DNA from: Rhypophila decipiens
Lineage: Eukaryota > Ascomycota > Sordariomycetes > Sordariales > Naviculisporaceae
NCBI GenBank assembly: GCA_033297075.1
Contig: MU858048.1
Coordinates: 558,001 to 622,000, forward strand
DNA: 64,000 bases
Direction of reading: 5' to 3'
Numbering within the stretch: position 1 is the stretch's first letter; each line of letters begins with the position of its first letter. Below the pieces are notes generated by a model. The model was not told where the DNA came from. It saw only the letters and a program-made list of their open reading frames with translations, and did no database searches. Below are positions 1 to 11,685 of the stretch, in pieces. The translations under genes were made by a program, and so were the position numbers.

Positions 1-2160
1 GACGGGGCAAAGCGTGATCGCATGGTTTGGCCGGGGGACATGTTCATCGCCATCCCCGGCATTGCTGTCTCAACAAACGATATGCCCTCCGTGCGCAACG
101 CCCTCGACGTGTTGTACAACTTTCAGTACGAAGACGGGTCCCTCCCTTATGCGGGGCCGCCGATGGGATATCACCGTGAATTCAGCGATACCTACCATTT
201 ACACACCCTCCTGGGGACATACAATTACGTCCTCTACTCGGGTGACCTTAAATACCTGCGCTCGAAATGGAATGCCTATCAGAGAGCTCTAAGCGTTAGC
301 ATCGCAAAAGTCGATTCCATGGGCCTGTTACACGTCTCGTCCGTGTCGGATTGGCTTAGGCCAGGCCTAACAGGACACAACGTGGAAGCAAGCGCAATCT
401 TGCATACGACCCTCGCAAAAAGCATCGTCTTGGCAAACTGGCTTTTGGACGACGACGACGCAGATGAGACTGAGATTTTTGCTATGTTCCGCAATGAATA
501 CTTGATAGATTCCTGGCGAAAAGTCCAAAAGGATATTGAAAAAGGTCTAGCGAGGTTGTATTGTCCTTCTACGGGGTTATTCTCTGATAACATTGGACAA
601 CGGTCTTGTAAAGGGGCATATCACGTTGATCCGCAGGATGGGAATTCCTGGGTGTTGATCAGCGGGTTGGATCTCTCTGAATCGAACTTGCCTTTTACGG
701 ATCCGAAATCTGAGGAGCGGGAATCGAATCCCCTGCCGGAAGGCGTCCCTTCTGCGCAGAATATCTCGGACAATTTGGTAAAAAGATGGACCAAGTTTGG
801 CGCGCCCGCTCCAGAATTTCCGAATGTTATATCGCCTTTTGCTTCGGGGTTTGAATTACTTGCTCATGCAGCAAGTGGGAATATCTCAGCGGCGGTGGAA
901 CTCATGCTGCTGGAATGGGGATACCTGCTTGACGGGCCGGGGTTCACAAATAGTACCCTGGCAGAAGGGTTCAGAGTGGATGGCCATATGCAATATCCCG
1001 CTTATCCTTCTGCGGCGAGGAATTCCCATGCGCACGGGTGGTCTAGCGGTCCTACTTCGGTGCTGATTAGTAGTGTTGTGGGCATTCAGGTCACGAAATA
1101 TGGCGGGTCGGAATTGGTGGTGAATCCACGGTTGCCTGGTTGGTTATCGTTTGTGAGGGGCGGGTTTGAGCTTGCGGATGGGTGGGTTGAGATTTTGGTT
1201 TGGCGGGTAAAGGAATGGGTCGTCCATCCTTCTCTTGATTCTGAGGATGTTGAGGGGGTCGGGGAGCAGTATGGGAATAAAGATAAAGGACAGAAACCCC
1301 TTCTTATGGCTAGAAGGAGCGGTAAAACTGGAGTCAGGAACTCAAAGGGCCAGAAGATGAAAAAGACGGACGGAACGGGGATCATCGTCACGGTTACGAT
1401 TCCGAAGCAAACTGTCGACGGGGTCATTCAGTTCGGCGGGTTATTCAAGGATCTGTGGGAGGATGAATTGCGAAAGGGACATCGGGTTGTTCCTGGCTAC
1501 TGGAGTGAGGATGTTTTTGACAGGTTGTACGATGAGCTACACCTTGAAATCATCTCGGAGTTTGGATTTCCCGGATCACACAAACGGAAGGTGAGTAGAG
1601 GGTCTGCGACTTGGTGGTTACGATGGGCGAGAGAAGAGGTTGGTGAGGAAAGTGAAGGTCAACGTGGGAGGTTTATGGAAAGGCGGTTTCATGATGCCGA
1701 GACTGGAAAGTTATATCGAGCTTGGCCGGAGATCGTACCTTTGCCAGGCGCGCCAAAGGTCCAGACTCCAGCGGGGGTAGTATATACACCCGAGCCAGAG
1801 GAAGATTTATTCAGGCTACCGGTCGAGGTTGATTACTACAAAGCAGCAACAAAAGGGGGCGAGCACGGGTTCGGACCATTCATGGAAACAGGTAAATTCT
1901 TGAAAGGGTGGTGTGAGTCCCAGAACTTTGTTTTGAAGTTCGACGAGGATTATGTACCGCTTGAGATGGACAATACCCGTCCACCCGGGGTGGTCGATTG
2001 GGATATTATGGAGAAGAATTTCAGGGGGCCTGTCTATAAAGGTTGGAGGGTTGATCATTTGAAGACGGTGGCTGAAAGGGAAGAGGAAGAAGAAAATCTG
2101 TTTGCAAGAGCAATGGAGAGTGGTATGGGTATGGATGGCGATTTTGAGTATTTGGATTAG
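1..2160 (+). CDS. GH78 alpha-L-rhamnosidase-like protein, 5' end outside window
   Basis: The frame is open from base 1 (codons before the first ATG at 22 read DGAKRDR), so this is the 3' part of a gene that starts upstream. The first 400 residues look like the (alpha/alpha)6 catalytic barrel of family 78 glycosidases: the RDRMVWPGD block at the very start matches the acidic RDR..W.GD motif of that family, and HAHGWSSGPTSVL near residue 340 is the typical last-helix motif. Known members release L-rhamnose from pectin or flavonoid glycosides. From about residue 385 a beta-sandwich tail follows, then about 240 charged residues (from about 470) that I do not recognise, including WWLRWAREE and an acidic end. 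No intron is needed. The family assignment is fairly sure; substrate is unknown. It is convergent with samB, 1.3 kb away. Confidence 0.75.
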   Translation, partial: DGAKRDRMVWPGDMFIAIPGIAVSTNDMPSVRNALDVLYNFQYEDGSLPYAGPPMGYHREFSDTYHLHTLLGTYNYVLYSGDLKYLRSKWNAYQRALSVSIAKVDSMGLLHVSSVSDWLRPGLTGHNVEASAILHTTLAKSIVLANWLLDDDDADETEIFAMFRNEYLIDSWRKVQKDIEKGLARLYCPSTGLFSDNIGQRSCKGAYHVDPQDGNSWVLISGLDLSESNLPFTDPKSEERESNPLPEGVPSAQNISDNLVKRWTKFGAPAPEFPNVISPFASGFELLAHAASGNISAAVELMLLEWGYLLDGPGFTNSTLAEGFRVDGHMQYPAYPSAARNSHAHGWSSGPTSVLISSVVGIQVTKYGGSELVVNPRLPGWLSFVRGGFELADGWVEILVWRVKEWVVHPSLDSEDVEGVGEQYGNKDKGQKPLLMARRSGKTGVRNSKGQKMKKTDGTGIIVTVTIPKQTVDGVIQFGGLFKDLWEDELRKGHRVVPGYWSEDVFDRLYDELHLEIISEFGFPGSHKRKVSRGSATWWLRWAREEVGEESEGQRGRFMERRFHDAETGKLYRAWPEIVPLPGAPKVQTPAGVVYTPEPEEDLFRLPVEVDYYKAATKGGEHGFGPFMETGKFLKGWCESQNFVLKFDEDYVPLEMDNTRPPGVVDWDIMEKNFRGPVYKGWRVDHLKTVAEREEEEENLFARAMESGMGMDGDFEYLD

Positions 2161-3471
2161 GACTGGAAGTGTGTATTGTATCTGTCTTTTTCATCTTATT
2201 GTCTGTCACTATATAAATCAACCTTTCGATGCTAGCTTTCATCAATTGTGCCAGCTTTCTCAATTTCCTTTGGTGCAATTGGTGGTGTCCACCCTCACTT
2301 CCGTGATGTAAATTCCCTTGGGAATGTGGTAGGTCATGTTAAGAGCAAGAATAGTCACAGTCATTTAACAAGATAAGTAAGCAACCTTCAAGAAGCATCG
2401 GAGAAATACGCGAACTCGATGGTTCTTATTGTTTGTGTGTCGGTCTGCCTAGACAGGTGTTTGGCTTGATGAGGTAGCTGTCTTGATATGGATAGCATTC
2501 CCTTCTCCAAAACCAAATCCATGGCCGTATATGGCCATCATCAGACTCCATTCCAAAATTTCATCCCCAAAAAAGTATCCAATGGGCCAAAAGAAAAACA
2601 CGGCACACAAAAAAAGGCACACCGCAATGCGTTACCAAAGCCAATAAAAATCAACATGAGGACAAAGGAATCAAGTCGGGAAAACAAAGGAAACAAGGCC
2701 CCAAGACAAAGAGCACCCAGGCTCGTAACCAAAGAAAACGGACATGCACGAGAAAGAAGACCAGGAGATAGTGAATAAAGAACATTTCGTATGTGCATAA
2801 TGTTGCCTACTTCGAGTTGGTGTGCGCTAAAACTATACGATCGTAGAAAGAAACCAAAAAGGGGAACCAAGAGAAAAAGAAAACCGCGTTAACTAATGCA
2901 ACAATCAACACAAAAGAAAAGTCCACATAAAACTATTTAGCATAAGAAAGACAAAAAAAAAGAGACGTCAAGTCAACCAGAGTCACCAATTACTTCACGG
3001 CCAACTTGGTCATGCCTGCCCTCCCCTATATCCCCGGGCCCATTGTGGTATCGTCGTGGTGATGGTGATTTGGTATAGCAACGCCATGCAAAAAGAGGAC
3101 GCAACTGATGGAGCAGATCTGAAAAAGGAAAAATAATGCTTTGCAAACTTTCAACCCCTGGTTCGTTGCATGTGTAGATTTTTGATTGCTTCGCAAAACA
3201 AATGCCCGCTTTCTTCCGATTCGTTCGTTTCATGTGTCGGCTTCTTGCCTCGTTTCGTTAAAAGGGAAAAAGGGATGTGGTCTGGTGTGTGTTTTGTTCT
3301 TGGAGATGTGTCGATGTATGATGCGCGCCATGCCAGTGAGTAGACATTATGAATAAACGCCAATACAAAAGAGAAAAGGGAAGAGAGGGCAAGTATCCCG
3401 GGAGGAGGAGATCCGGGGGGTATCAATGTCGACGACCGTGGAAATTAGCGTATTATCGTCAAAGCGGTGGA
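2161..3471. other. Intergenic region between convergent genes
   Basis: This stretch holds the 3' flanks of the GH78-like gene and of samB. It is A-rich on the plus strand (about 2580-2970), which fits the 3' UTR of samB read from the other strand. The open frames here are short, lysine-rich and show no domain. No gene, tRNA or element is seen. Confidence 0.6.
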
Positions 3472-5361
3472 TTATTGTGTTGCGGCAATGCACCAGTGGC
3501 GGTGGAAGGCCCAGGCGCTCTTCTGGCATTCCTTACTGCAGTACTTGGTACGCCGGCACCGACGGCATTTTGCAAACTGTCGGGTATACTCTTCCCACTT
3601 GCCACACTGGTAGTAGGCGCATTGTCGGATGCCCCCTCGGGTATCGTCCTTTCGGCACAGGTTTCTCATAACCACCCCGGCCCAGTACTGCATATCAGTG
3701 CTGTGATACCGGACCGTGAACTTCTCCACGAGCGGGAAAATGTTCTGGTCGTTAGGAAGCAGGTACTCCTCCTCACACTCGTCGTCTTCCTCCATCTCGG
3801 CCTCCACCACAGCAGAGTCGACGCCATCAAGCAGCTGGAGCTCCTTGCCGATCTTGAGCTTGGGAACAAGATGGCTCTTCTGGAAGTATTTGCGAAGATT
3901 GCAGTATTTCGAGACATAGGCCAGCAGCTGTAGCGACATCAAAACATCTTCCTCTCTAGGCATGGCCGCGAGCATCTGAGGGTTCGGCGTGAGGTGGCGG
4001 TCAAGAAGGTATCGAGGAACGCTGGCGTTGGGCAACGTGGGCTGTGGCGGGCTGACCATTGTCGGCCGGTTAGGAGACAACCCAATGGTCGGCCCAGGAG
4101 TGGGCGTGTTGTTGTTCACGATGCTTCCGTCAACCGGGCCTTGGTGTGTGATGTTGAAGGTACCGGCGTCTTGGGTTTCCGAGACGGTGGGAGTGGTCAA
4201 TTCGATGGCTGCACCGGCAATAATAGCATCACCCTCCTCCATGGTAATATCTTGCATTCCCACTCCGTCTTGAGCTTCACCTGTTCCAGACATATCAGCG
4301 TCGGGCGACTCATCGGAGGCCATGCTATCGGCAGTCATATCGTCAGACTCGACTGCGGTCGAGTGTTGGTGGCGAATGGAAGGGCGCCGTCGTGAGCGAG
4401 CGGCTGTAGCCATAAGCGAAGCGGGGCGCACGGTAGGGGACCGAATTTGCGGGGGCGGGAGAGGAGTCGTCGGCGATGCAGGTTGCGACGTCAAATTCGG
4501 GTGGGCGGCGAAAGGCATCATAGACGCCAAGCGGTCCACATCTCGTACAGGGCGAATGAAGCCATCGGTGGTGTCCATTGCCTCCCTTGAGGTAACTGAG
4601 GTGGCAAGAGGTTGAACGACCGGGCGACTAGGAGAAGAGATGCTGTGGCGTGATTCTTGTGATCTGCTGCCATGATGGTGGTGATGGGGTCGGTGGGCAG
4701 AAAAAGGGGTTCTCTCAGCAGGCGATGTGATCTGAAATGAGGATGCGGTTGGGGTGGCATCGGGATTGGTCTGAACCACCGTCGTGGCTGGGCTAGGGAG
4801 TCTCACGGTCACGTCAATCGACGGGGGCGGAGCTTGTCGGCGGAATGAGCGTTGGTCGACATCCAAAGTGCCCGACCTCGTAGAGAAGGACGACGATTTG
4901 TGAACTCGGCTGGTGCCGCTGCGATGGCGATGGTGAGGATCCGACTTTTGTTTGGCCTCCTCGGCCTTTTCGCGGACTCTCTCGATGACTTTGATGTAAT
5001 TATCCAAAATAGTGGCGATCACGGGGACCATGTCGGCTTCAACCACCCTAGTCCTGACAGCTTCTGTGCCCCTAACTCCTATGTTGACGACGCATTGAAA
5101 TGCCAGATTCCATTTCCACATGTCCATCATGTCTTTGCTGCGACCCTGCTTGAGGATGCAGACAAGTCGCTCGATGCCGCCATCGACCGTGAGGATATCG
5201 CGAATGCGTGCGGACGAGGTCGTGAGGTAGGCGAGGTGGTTCAGCGAGTTGATCAATGGTAGGGTCGATGTGCAGTCAAGTGCTCGTCGGTCGTACAAGG
5301 CGGTGGTGATGCCCACCGACGCCTTGTTGACGTTGGGTATGCTGAAGTTGACTTCCCTCAT
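3472..5361 (-). CDS. samB: MYND zinc-finger protein SamB/Mub1
   Basis: This is a 629-aa, intronless protein. I chose the ATG at 5361 because the product then begins MREVNFSIPNVNKAS, as I recall for Aspergillus SamB; the frame runs a few codons further upstream only through a GTG. Residues 1 to about 130 form the conserved armadillo-like N-terminal part (ALYDRRALDCTSTLPLINSL). A long Ser/Pro/His-rich middle follows, with an acidic stretch. The C terminus is a MYND finger of paired Cys (CAYYQC, CRRCRRTKYC, CQ..W..H..WC) ending HWCIAATQ. Yeast Mub1 works with the Ubr2 ubiquitin ligase to degrade Rpn4; SamB affects polarity and conidiophore form in Aspergillus. No key residue looks missing. Confidence 0.92.
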   Translation of the reverse strand: MREVNFSIPNVNKASVGITTALYDRRALDCTSTLPLINSLNHLAYLTTSSARIRDILTVDGGIERLVCILKQGRSKDMMDMWKWNLAFQCVVNIGVRGTEAVRTRVVEADMVPVIATILDNYIKVIERVREKAEEAKQKSDPHHRHRSGTSRVHKSSSFSTRSGTLDVDQRSFRRQAPPPSIDVTVRLPSPATTVVQTNPDATPTASSFQITSPAERTPFSAHRPHHHHHGSRSQESRHSISSPSRPVVQPLATSVTSREAMDTTDGFIRPVRDVDRLASMMPFAAHPNLTSQPASPTTPLPPPQIRSPTVRPASLMATAARSRRRPSIRHQHSTAVESDDMTADSMASDESPDADMSGTGEAQDGVGMQDITMEEGDAIIAGAAIELTTPTVSETQDAGTFNITHQGPVDGSIVNNNTPTPGPTIGLSPNRPTMVSPPQPTLPNASVPRYLLDRHLTPNPQMLAAMPREEDVLMSLQLLAYVSKYCNLRKYFQKSHLVPKLKIGKELQLLDGVDSAVVEAEMEEDDECEEEYLLPNDQNIFPLVEKFTVRYHSTDMQYWAGVVMRNLCRKDDTRGGIRQCAYYQCGKWEEYTRQFAKCRRCRRTKYCSKECQKSAWAFHRHWCIAATQ

Positions 5362-8300
5362 CTTGGATCGCCTCCACGGAGTCACGAGGTAGGCACCAGA
5401 CGGGGAGAGGGAGAAAGAGAATCGAGTTGGGCTACAGTAAGCCGATCAATGCGTTATACGGCTGGGATTTCTCAGAGACCCCTGTCTGGAAGACTGGAGA
5501 TGAGATCGGTTTGGTAGTTTATGCGAGAGTGGGCAGAGGGTGGGTGTCGATGGCACCGATCCGCGATTGATCTTTCCCTGGCTGTGACAAAACAGGAGAA
5601 CGGGCGCCGATGCAATTTGGTTGGGGTTCGGCTGTTCGATGATTTGGTAGAACACGATCAAAACTAATCGTTGGACGTCGAGACTCGAGAGATCGGATCG
5701 AAGGAGTATTGTGTATAGAATGTCGGGGCGGACGGCTTTGCGTTTCGGACGAGAACGTATGCCAGACAAGATGGTTCTTGTGCGTGGTTCGGAGGTTGGT
5801 TGATGAACGGAGGAGGCGAGTCAGTGTGCCAAATGCCTCAAGTCGCGGTCTCGAGGGTTTCGGTTTTCCCACGTCAACCTGGTTGACGATTTCCACCCAG
5901 ACTCTCGGTAAAATCACGTTAAGCGTCAAAATACTCAATGAAGTAAACAAAACGTCGAGATGATGAAATGCCGCCACGCAGAAAAATAAAACAGGAAGAG
6001 GAATCAAGAGCTTGGGTGGGTGGCAAGCAAGCTGCTGGCGGCTTGTCGAAGGAATGGAAATGTTGGAAAGGGAAGATTGATTTCGGCCGTGCCTGGGTTG
6101 AGAGGCTGGGTAGCGTGTGCTTTGCTTGGTCTTGGTCCTGCTGGGGTCAGGGTCAGATGGGGCCTGGAAGGGCGATGCGGGCACCTGAACCGCTAGATTT
6201 TGCCTGGCCCTCAGTGCAATTTTACTGAGACGAGGGATGAAGATTGCTGCCTGAGGATACAACAGTCACAACGGTACCCAATCCATTGCCCAGGATTGGG
6301 CCATTTCGTAGGTACCTCCTTCACGCTGGACTTTTATAAATTGTTTCCACAACGCCCCATCCCTATATCCTGAACTTTCACTAATAATTGACACTTCTTT
6401 GCATCCCTCCATAAATTTTACTTATTCCTACAAGTTATGCCGAGCCCGATGAGGTGTGCTCGGACGACAGAATGGACGAGAAAAGAGGGAACAGCTTGCA
6501 ACGGTGGTGGTGTGGTGGTGCAGCTTACAATATCCTCATTATGCAAGCAATGGATATCGGCCCTGAGAGGCGAAAGCGGAGATCAACGTGAAGTGGGAGC
6601 TCCAACAGGTCGGTGAGGAGAAGAGGGGGCAAAAGAGAAGTCTCTGAAATCTCGGTGGAAGATGCATTGAAGACATCTGACTAGTGATTTTGGCGACGAC
6701 TGTTATTTTTCCATCTTATTTGACCGCATCCAGACATTGCATTGAGACCTATTGCTGGATCTTTATGCTGAGCCGCCGCCTGACCTCTTTTGTTTACCTG
6801 CAACTTTCAAAGTACCCTTTCCAGAGCTTCAAGTGCAGTAAAAAACGTCGACAATTGTGAAAGCTTGCCGAGCTGAAGAACTTGTGCCGAGTCCTCAGCT
6901 CTGCTGTCATCGATCTTCAGAGGTTTCAGTCCAGCTGCCTCCGCGTGTGGAGAGCAAATCAGCTCCGTGATTTCGCCATCAACCCATTGTGCCGATGCGC
7001 CGGCCCCCATCATGTCATTTGGTCTCAATTCGACAAATGTCTCTCTTCACAAACCCTCCTGCCTGACTTGACAGCTCAACAATTCATTCGCAGTTCTTTC
7101 GACCGCTCTTTATCTGATATGTGATGCAGAAGAGGTCCGTGTTTTTTGTGGCAGCCCCAGGTGTGAAGTGCCCGCGCAAGAAATGGCTTGGCTACGGGGC
7201 CGTGGGTTTCTTGGTCCTCTTGGTCCGCCACCTTCCGAGATCTGCATGGGCTCACCCGCCTGGCTTTTGGTAGGTGAGAAATGAAATGGTTGGTGGGTGG
7301 GTGACCAAGCAAACAATTATTAATGAATGGGGTTCCATGTGTACAGAATTCTCTGGTTGGAATTATATCAGCATCGTTGAGCTGTTGTTACGGGTTGGGT
7401 GAGAAGAAATGTTCCCGGTTGGCCTGAGTACACTAGTGGTTCCCAAGACGATCTTCCCGTTGGTGAGAGCTTATCCTCGTTACGCTTATGGTCGTGCGTA
7501 CCATGCCTTGCCCCCGCCGCTTCTGACAGATGATACTTGAGTTTTGCTCGCTCTCCCCGCTCCAGGGAGTCCAGGCGGGGAGAGAAGAGATTTGATGAGC
7601 GATCTGGTCAACATTGGGAAGGACGGGAGGTGGTCAACGGTCCGCCGGCGGTACGGGTAGTGGAGACCGACATCTCATCGAGTTCTTTCCGTCAAACAAA
7701 CTCGCGGTTCGAGAACCTTGCCGACTGATCTCCCGCCAGAGGCCCCATTCAACTTTGCCTAACCCCCACTGACTGCTACGGACCCCGACTTTTTAATTCT
7801 TTTGACGTGATCGTCCATGTTCCAGCCCGAGTTCGATCTCTGACCTCTGAAGACTTTCTTGCCCGCCACGACACTCGCAACCACTACAGCACAAGCAACC
7901 GGCAGCTGATTGGGTGTCTTCTTGGACAAATGTGTGTCCAACTAGACGGGTGTGGTCTAGAAGTCTTGACCATGGCAAACTCGTGGTCACCGCCATGCCA
8001 CCAGTTAAACGGTACGAACCTGTTATCAGCCGTCAAGAACCGACACCAGGAACACCACAGTTTGTCACTTCACCACAGATCGATCGGTGGTTACACAAGA
8101 AACCGGTGGCTCCCCCAAAGGGCTGTAGCTCTGACGAGGTGGCTGAAAACTGTGGATTCACCTCAAACGGCGGCTGGCCTGGCTGCTTCCTTGTCTTTTT
8201 TCCCTTCAAGGCTGAGCAAAGCTTGACCCTCCTTTTAGCTCTGCATTCGCAAATAAAAGAAGCTGGATAATAAGAATGATTCCCGTAGTGCTCTCAGCGT

Positions 8301-10995
8301 TGTACGGCATATGCTTAATCTACGAAACAGTAGTATCCTTCCCTCATAGCTACTACTTTCCACGGACTACGGAGTACCGGAGCAGCATATTGATGACAGC
8401 AACCAGCATCAAGTGGCAGCGTAAACTTGCCGAGTCTTACCAGGTCAAAGATGTCGCTTGGCGCGCCCGCTGGCATGGAACCACCATCAGGGCAGTACTC
8501 CTGTGGCGGGGGTGAGGCTGCGGCGGTTGAGGCTCCCAGCTGAACCTGTCTTGGGCGAGCCTGGGTCCCTGGGATGAACTCTTCCCCCTCTCTCACGGCG
8601 TGTAATGTGCATGCAAACACGCGCGCGATTGTTTGAAAGTCAATATGACGCCAGGGAAACGAATAACACTGGGGAAAGCAACTTTGACCAGCAACCCATC
8701 ACGTTATGGTTCTTGATTTAGAAACATCCATGCGGTGGAGGTCGGGAATCGGAAGGCTAGAGGATGGCTACAGGCTAATTACCGCCCCAGTTGCAGGGGT
8801 GCTGCCCCCCCGCATAGCAAGCGCAGCGCTTAACTTGGTGATGATTGGGCCAGTGACGAAAGGAGGAACAAGCTGTCATGGAAAGCCACCAACGGAGAAA
8901 ACAAACCTTTGTCATCAACATCACCAGAAATGGAATCGACAGCAACGAATTACTGATTCGGACTATATTCGCGGCACGGGACTAGAGGTGTGACATTCCT
9001 CGGCTTGCCCTATTCTGATATGGACACCAGAAAGAGTCTCGGCGGGAGTTACCAACAAGGACTTCCTTATCTCCTGTCTCTGTGTTCCCAGACCATTCCA
9101 TTTCGTGTCTTGTAACACATCGGTCAGATCGTCTCGTGGCCCAGTTCTGCGGAGAATCTCTGTCGGTAATGTTTTATGGCCGATAGTGAGGAGCAGAGAC
9201 TCTGAGGACGGATGATCGACGCCAAATATCACCAGTTTACCAGCGGCCGGAGCAGTTCACACGACGAGAGCAACACATTCAGGGGAAGGAAAAAATGAGC
9301 CCATAGACAACAAAACAGAAGGGCCCAAGATCACCTCGGGGCTTGCCGGCCGAGAAAGAAATTCCAAACCCTTCCACGGGAAAGTGGAGTTCACGGACGA
9401 CGACATCACCATGCCATGCGGTACACCCGGCTGAATGCATATTTTTGGTGGTTCGACCTGGGATTTCCGTCGCCGTCCGAGTCCGTTCTTGGCTATCGGA
9501 GCTTCAGAGTATCCAGGTTTGCCGTGCGCTCGGGCTTCTGTCAATATCTGCCACAGCCAGCTTTTCCAATTTTTGTGTCTATGGTTTACCCCTTAATATC
9601 GCCATCTGCAAATGTCGCCATCAATATCATCCCGGTACTGTAGCATTACAAGTGGTCTTCTAGAACAGTCCCCGGTCTAGGATCCTTCAACTTGGGTGTC
9701 TGCCTTTTCTAACAGAACTGATATGTAGGTACCGTCTCAGATATATGTTTTCGTCACTAAACTATGTAACGGCGTGTCCAGCATACCTAGGCATTTTCCA
9801 GGTAAGCCACCCATTCCCTAGGTATCTAATCTTGAGATTTTCCTCCTAGACCAAGTAAAGATTTGTGCGTTGGCGGAGATATCATTGAACCATCCCGCCG
9901 TGCAACAACCAACGTGCTGCCCGGCCACGGGGGTGAAACACATATAACCACCTTATCCATACACTTGTAGAACCCAACTCCCGCTCTTGTATCTTGTTCT
10001 TGCGGGCCGTGATAATCTTTTCACATTACGTACCCAGTCCAGTCGATAGATCCCAAGAAATAGAGTCTAGCTGAATATCCACAGACCAGTCAACGCCAAC
10101 ATCTGAATTTGAGGGAAAGACATATAATCCATCCTCAAGGACCAAGGTAACCATGTATTCGTATGAGATCATGTGAAGCTTTCCATCTGCTGTGCAACCT
10201 ACCTACCTTACCTACCAACTTGCTAATCAGTGTGGTGCCTCGAGGTGAGGTAGGCACTCAGAACCGGTGATATCAAAGACACACACACACAGACAGACAA
10301 ACAGAGAAAGGGCAAAGAAATAGGATCTACCAACATCGAGTTTCCGTACGACGAGTTGACATAAGTAGGCATCATATCCAACAATACATACCTGGTATTC
10401 ATCTAGTATCTAGGTAGGTGTCCATGGGTAACGTCGGTAGGTAAAGCATTGTTGCGTATGTACCTTATGTACATATGTGGCTAGGTAAAAGACCTTTGCA
10501 TATCCCGGGTTTTCATCGCCATGCCCTTTCGTGTGTAGGCGGGTGGCGAGTTCTAAGAATCTCACCAGCAGAATCGGGTAATATGTAGAGGAGTAAGCAT
10601 CCGGCATGGATACTCAAGTAAGTCAGGTGGCCGACTGAACGACCAAGTATCGATTCCCGTCAGCCCCAGAGGGCGGATGATGATGCAGTTGGAAAATGGC
10701 AACGAGACAGAAATTTTGAAATTCATAAATGTGTAGTCCATATGGTGTTTCTCACAATGTAAAAAGGTCAACCATACCTTATATACCTGGGATTGAAAGA
10801 GAAATAACAACAACAAGGAAGGATGGACATATTTGGGTGTGTTTGACTACATAGAAAAATAACCAAGAAAAATAAAAAGTGAAATGGAAGTAGGAATTAT
10901 TGGAAAAAGTAAAGCAATCCCTCAAGAGGGGAAGGAAGAGCGTTAAACAAAAAGACACTCTAACCGGCGACAAAACAACAAGGAAAGATATAAAA
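5362..10995. other. 5.6 kb region without a recognisable gene
   Basis: The first kilobase upstream of samB is open on the minus strand (5519-6262) but only from a TTG and with a low-complexity, Pro/Arg/Ser-rich product, so it is more likely a long 5' leader or promoter. The rest has only short frames in all directions. Around 9720-10480 the words CCTAGGTA, GGTAGGTA and ACCTACCTTACC recur many times, and an (AC)6 tract is at 10279-10290. No tRNA, transposon ends or conserved coding stretch is visible. A non-coding RNA cannot be excluded. Confidence 0.55.
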
Positions 10996-11077
10996 GGCGT
11001 GGTGGCAGAGTGGTCTAATGCGCAAGACTAGAAATCTTGTCTCTTCGGAGGCGTCTGTTCAAATCAGGCCCACGTCG
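10996..11077 (+). tRNA. tRNA-Ser (anticodon AGA)
   Basis: It folds as an 82-nt type II tRNA. The acceptor stem GGCGTGG pairs with CCACGTC (one G-U), followed by discriminator G. The D arm is closed by GCA/TGC. The anticodon stem CAAGA/TCTTG encloses loop CTAGAAA, giving anticodon AGA. A long variable arm (CTCTTCGGAG) and the T arm GTCTG-TTCAAAT-CAGGC follow. A T-rich tract soon after 11107 could serve as the Pol III terminator. No intron is present. Confidence 0.93.
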
Positions 11078-11685
11078 TAATATAAAGGACAAGTTCCTCA
11101 GCTCTTTCCAATATTTTTTGCTCTTCCTTTTTTTTCTACACTTTCTTTTAGTGGTGTGGGGGAATGGATGGATATCGGTGTTGGGGTGGGGCACGGGGAC
11201 CCTCCTTCGCTTCAAGTTTGCCCCTGATTCTGAAGGTCTATCTATGTACAACACGTAGCTGAGAGCTTGAGGCTTGCTCTATGGGAGAAAGACTTGTGTT
11301 TACATAATATCTCGTGGTGAAATTGAAGTCATATACGTATTTTCCAAGCTCATGTACAATCTCGATAGAGAGGGAATCAAACCAGCTATCTTGGGTCGGG
11401 ACTTGACTGTCCACTCAGAAAGTAAAGTACATGCATGCTATGATACTACTTGGACATCCTCCTCTGCAGATAGAGAGACATTATACCATTTGAGATTATA
11501 TACAATAAACCAAAATATCTTGGGATAGTTCTGTATCCAATAAGCACCATGCCTGCTTTCTATGGCAAGGTTCTTTTGCTTTCGGAAATAAAATAGGGGT
11601 ATAAAAGAAGTAAGACTTAACACAGCCAAAAAATCTGGTTTATCGAAAGAAGAAGAAAGAAGAAACTATGATGCCCAAGAATTAC
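11078..11685. other. Intergenic region
   Basis: An AT-rich spacer between tRNA-Ser and the 3' end of the two-span membrane protein gene. Only short frames are present and none has recognisable features. Confidence 0.6.

Noticed and set aside
2488..2778. 96-codon Lys/Arg-rich plus-strand frame
   Set aside because: Lies in the A-rich 3' flank of samB; low complexity and no homologous pattern.
5519..6262. 247-codon minus-strand frame upstream of samB
   Set aside because: It starts only at a TTG, is Pro/Arg/Ser-rich without a domain, and lies where the samB leader should be.
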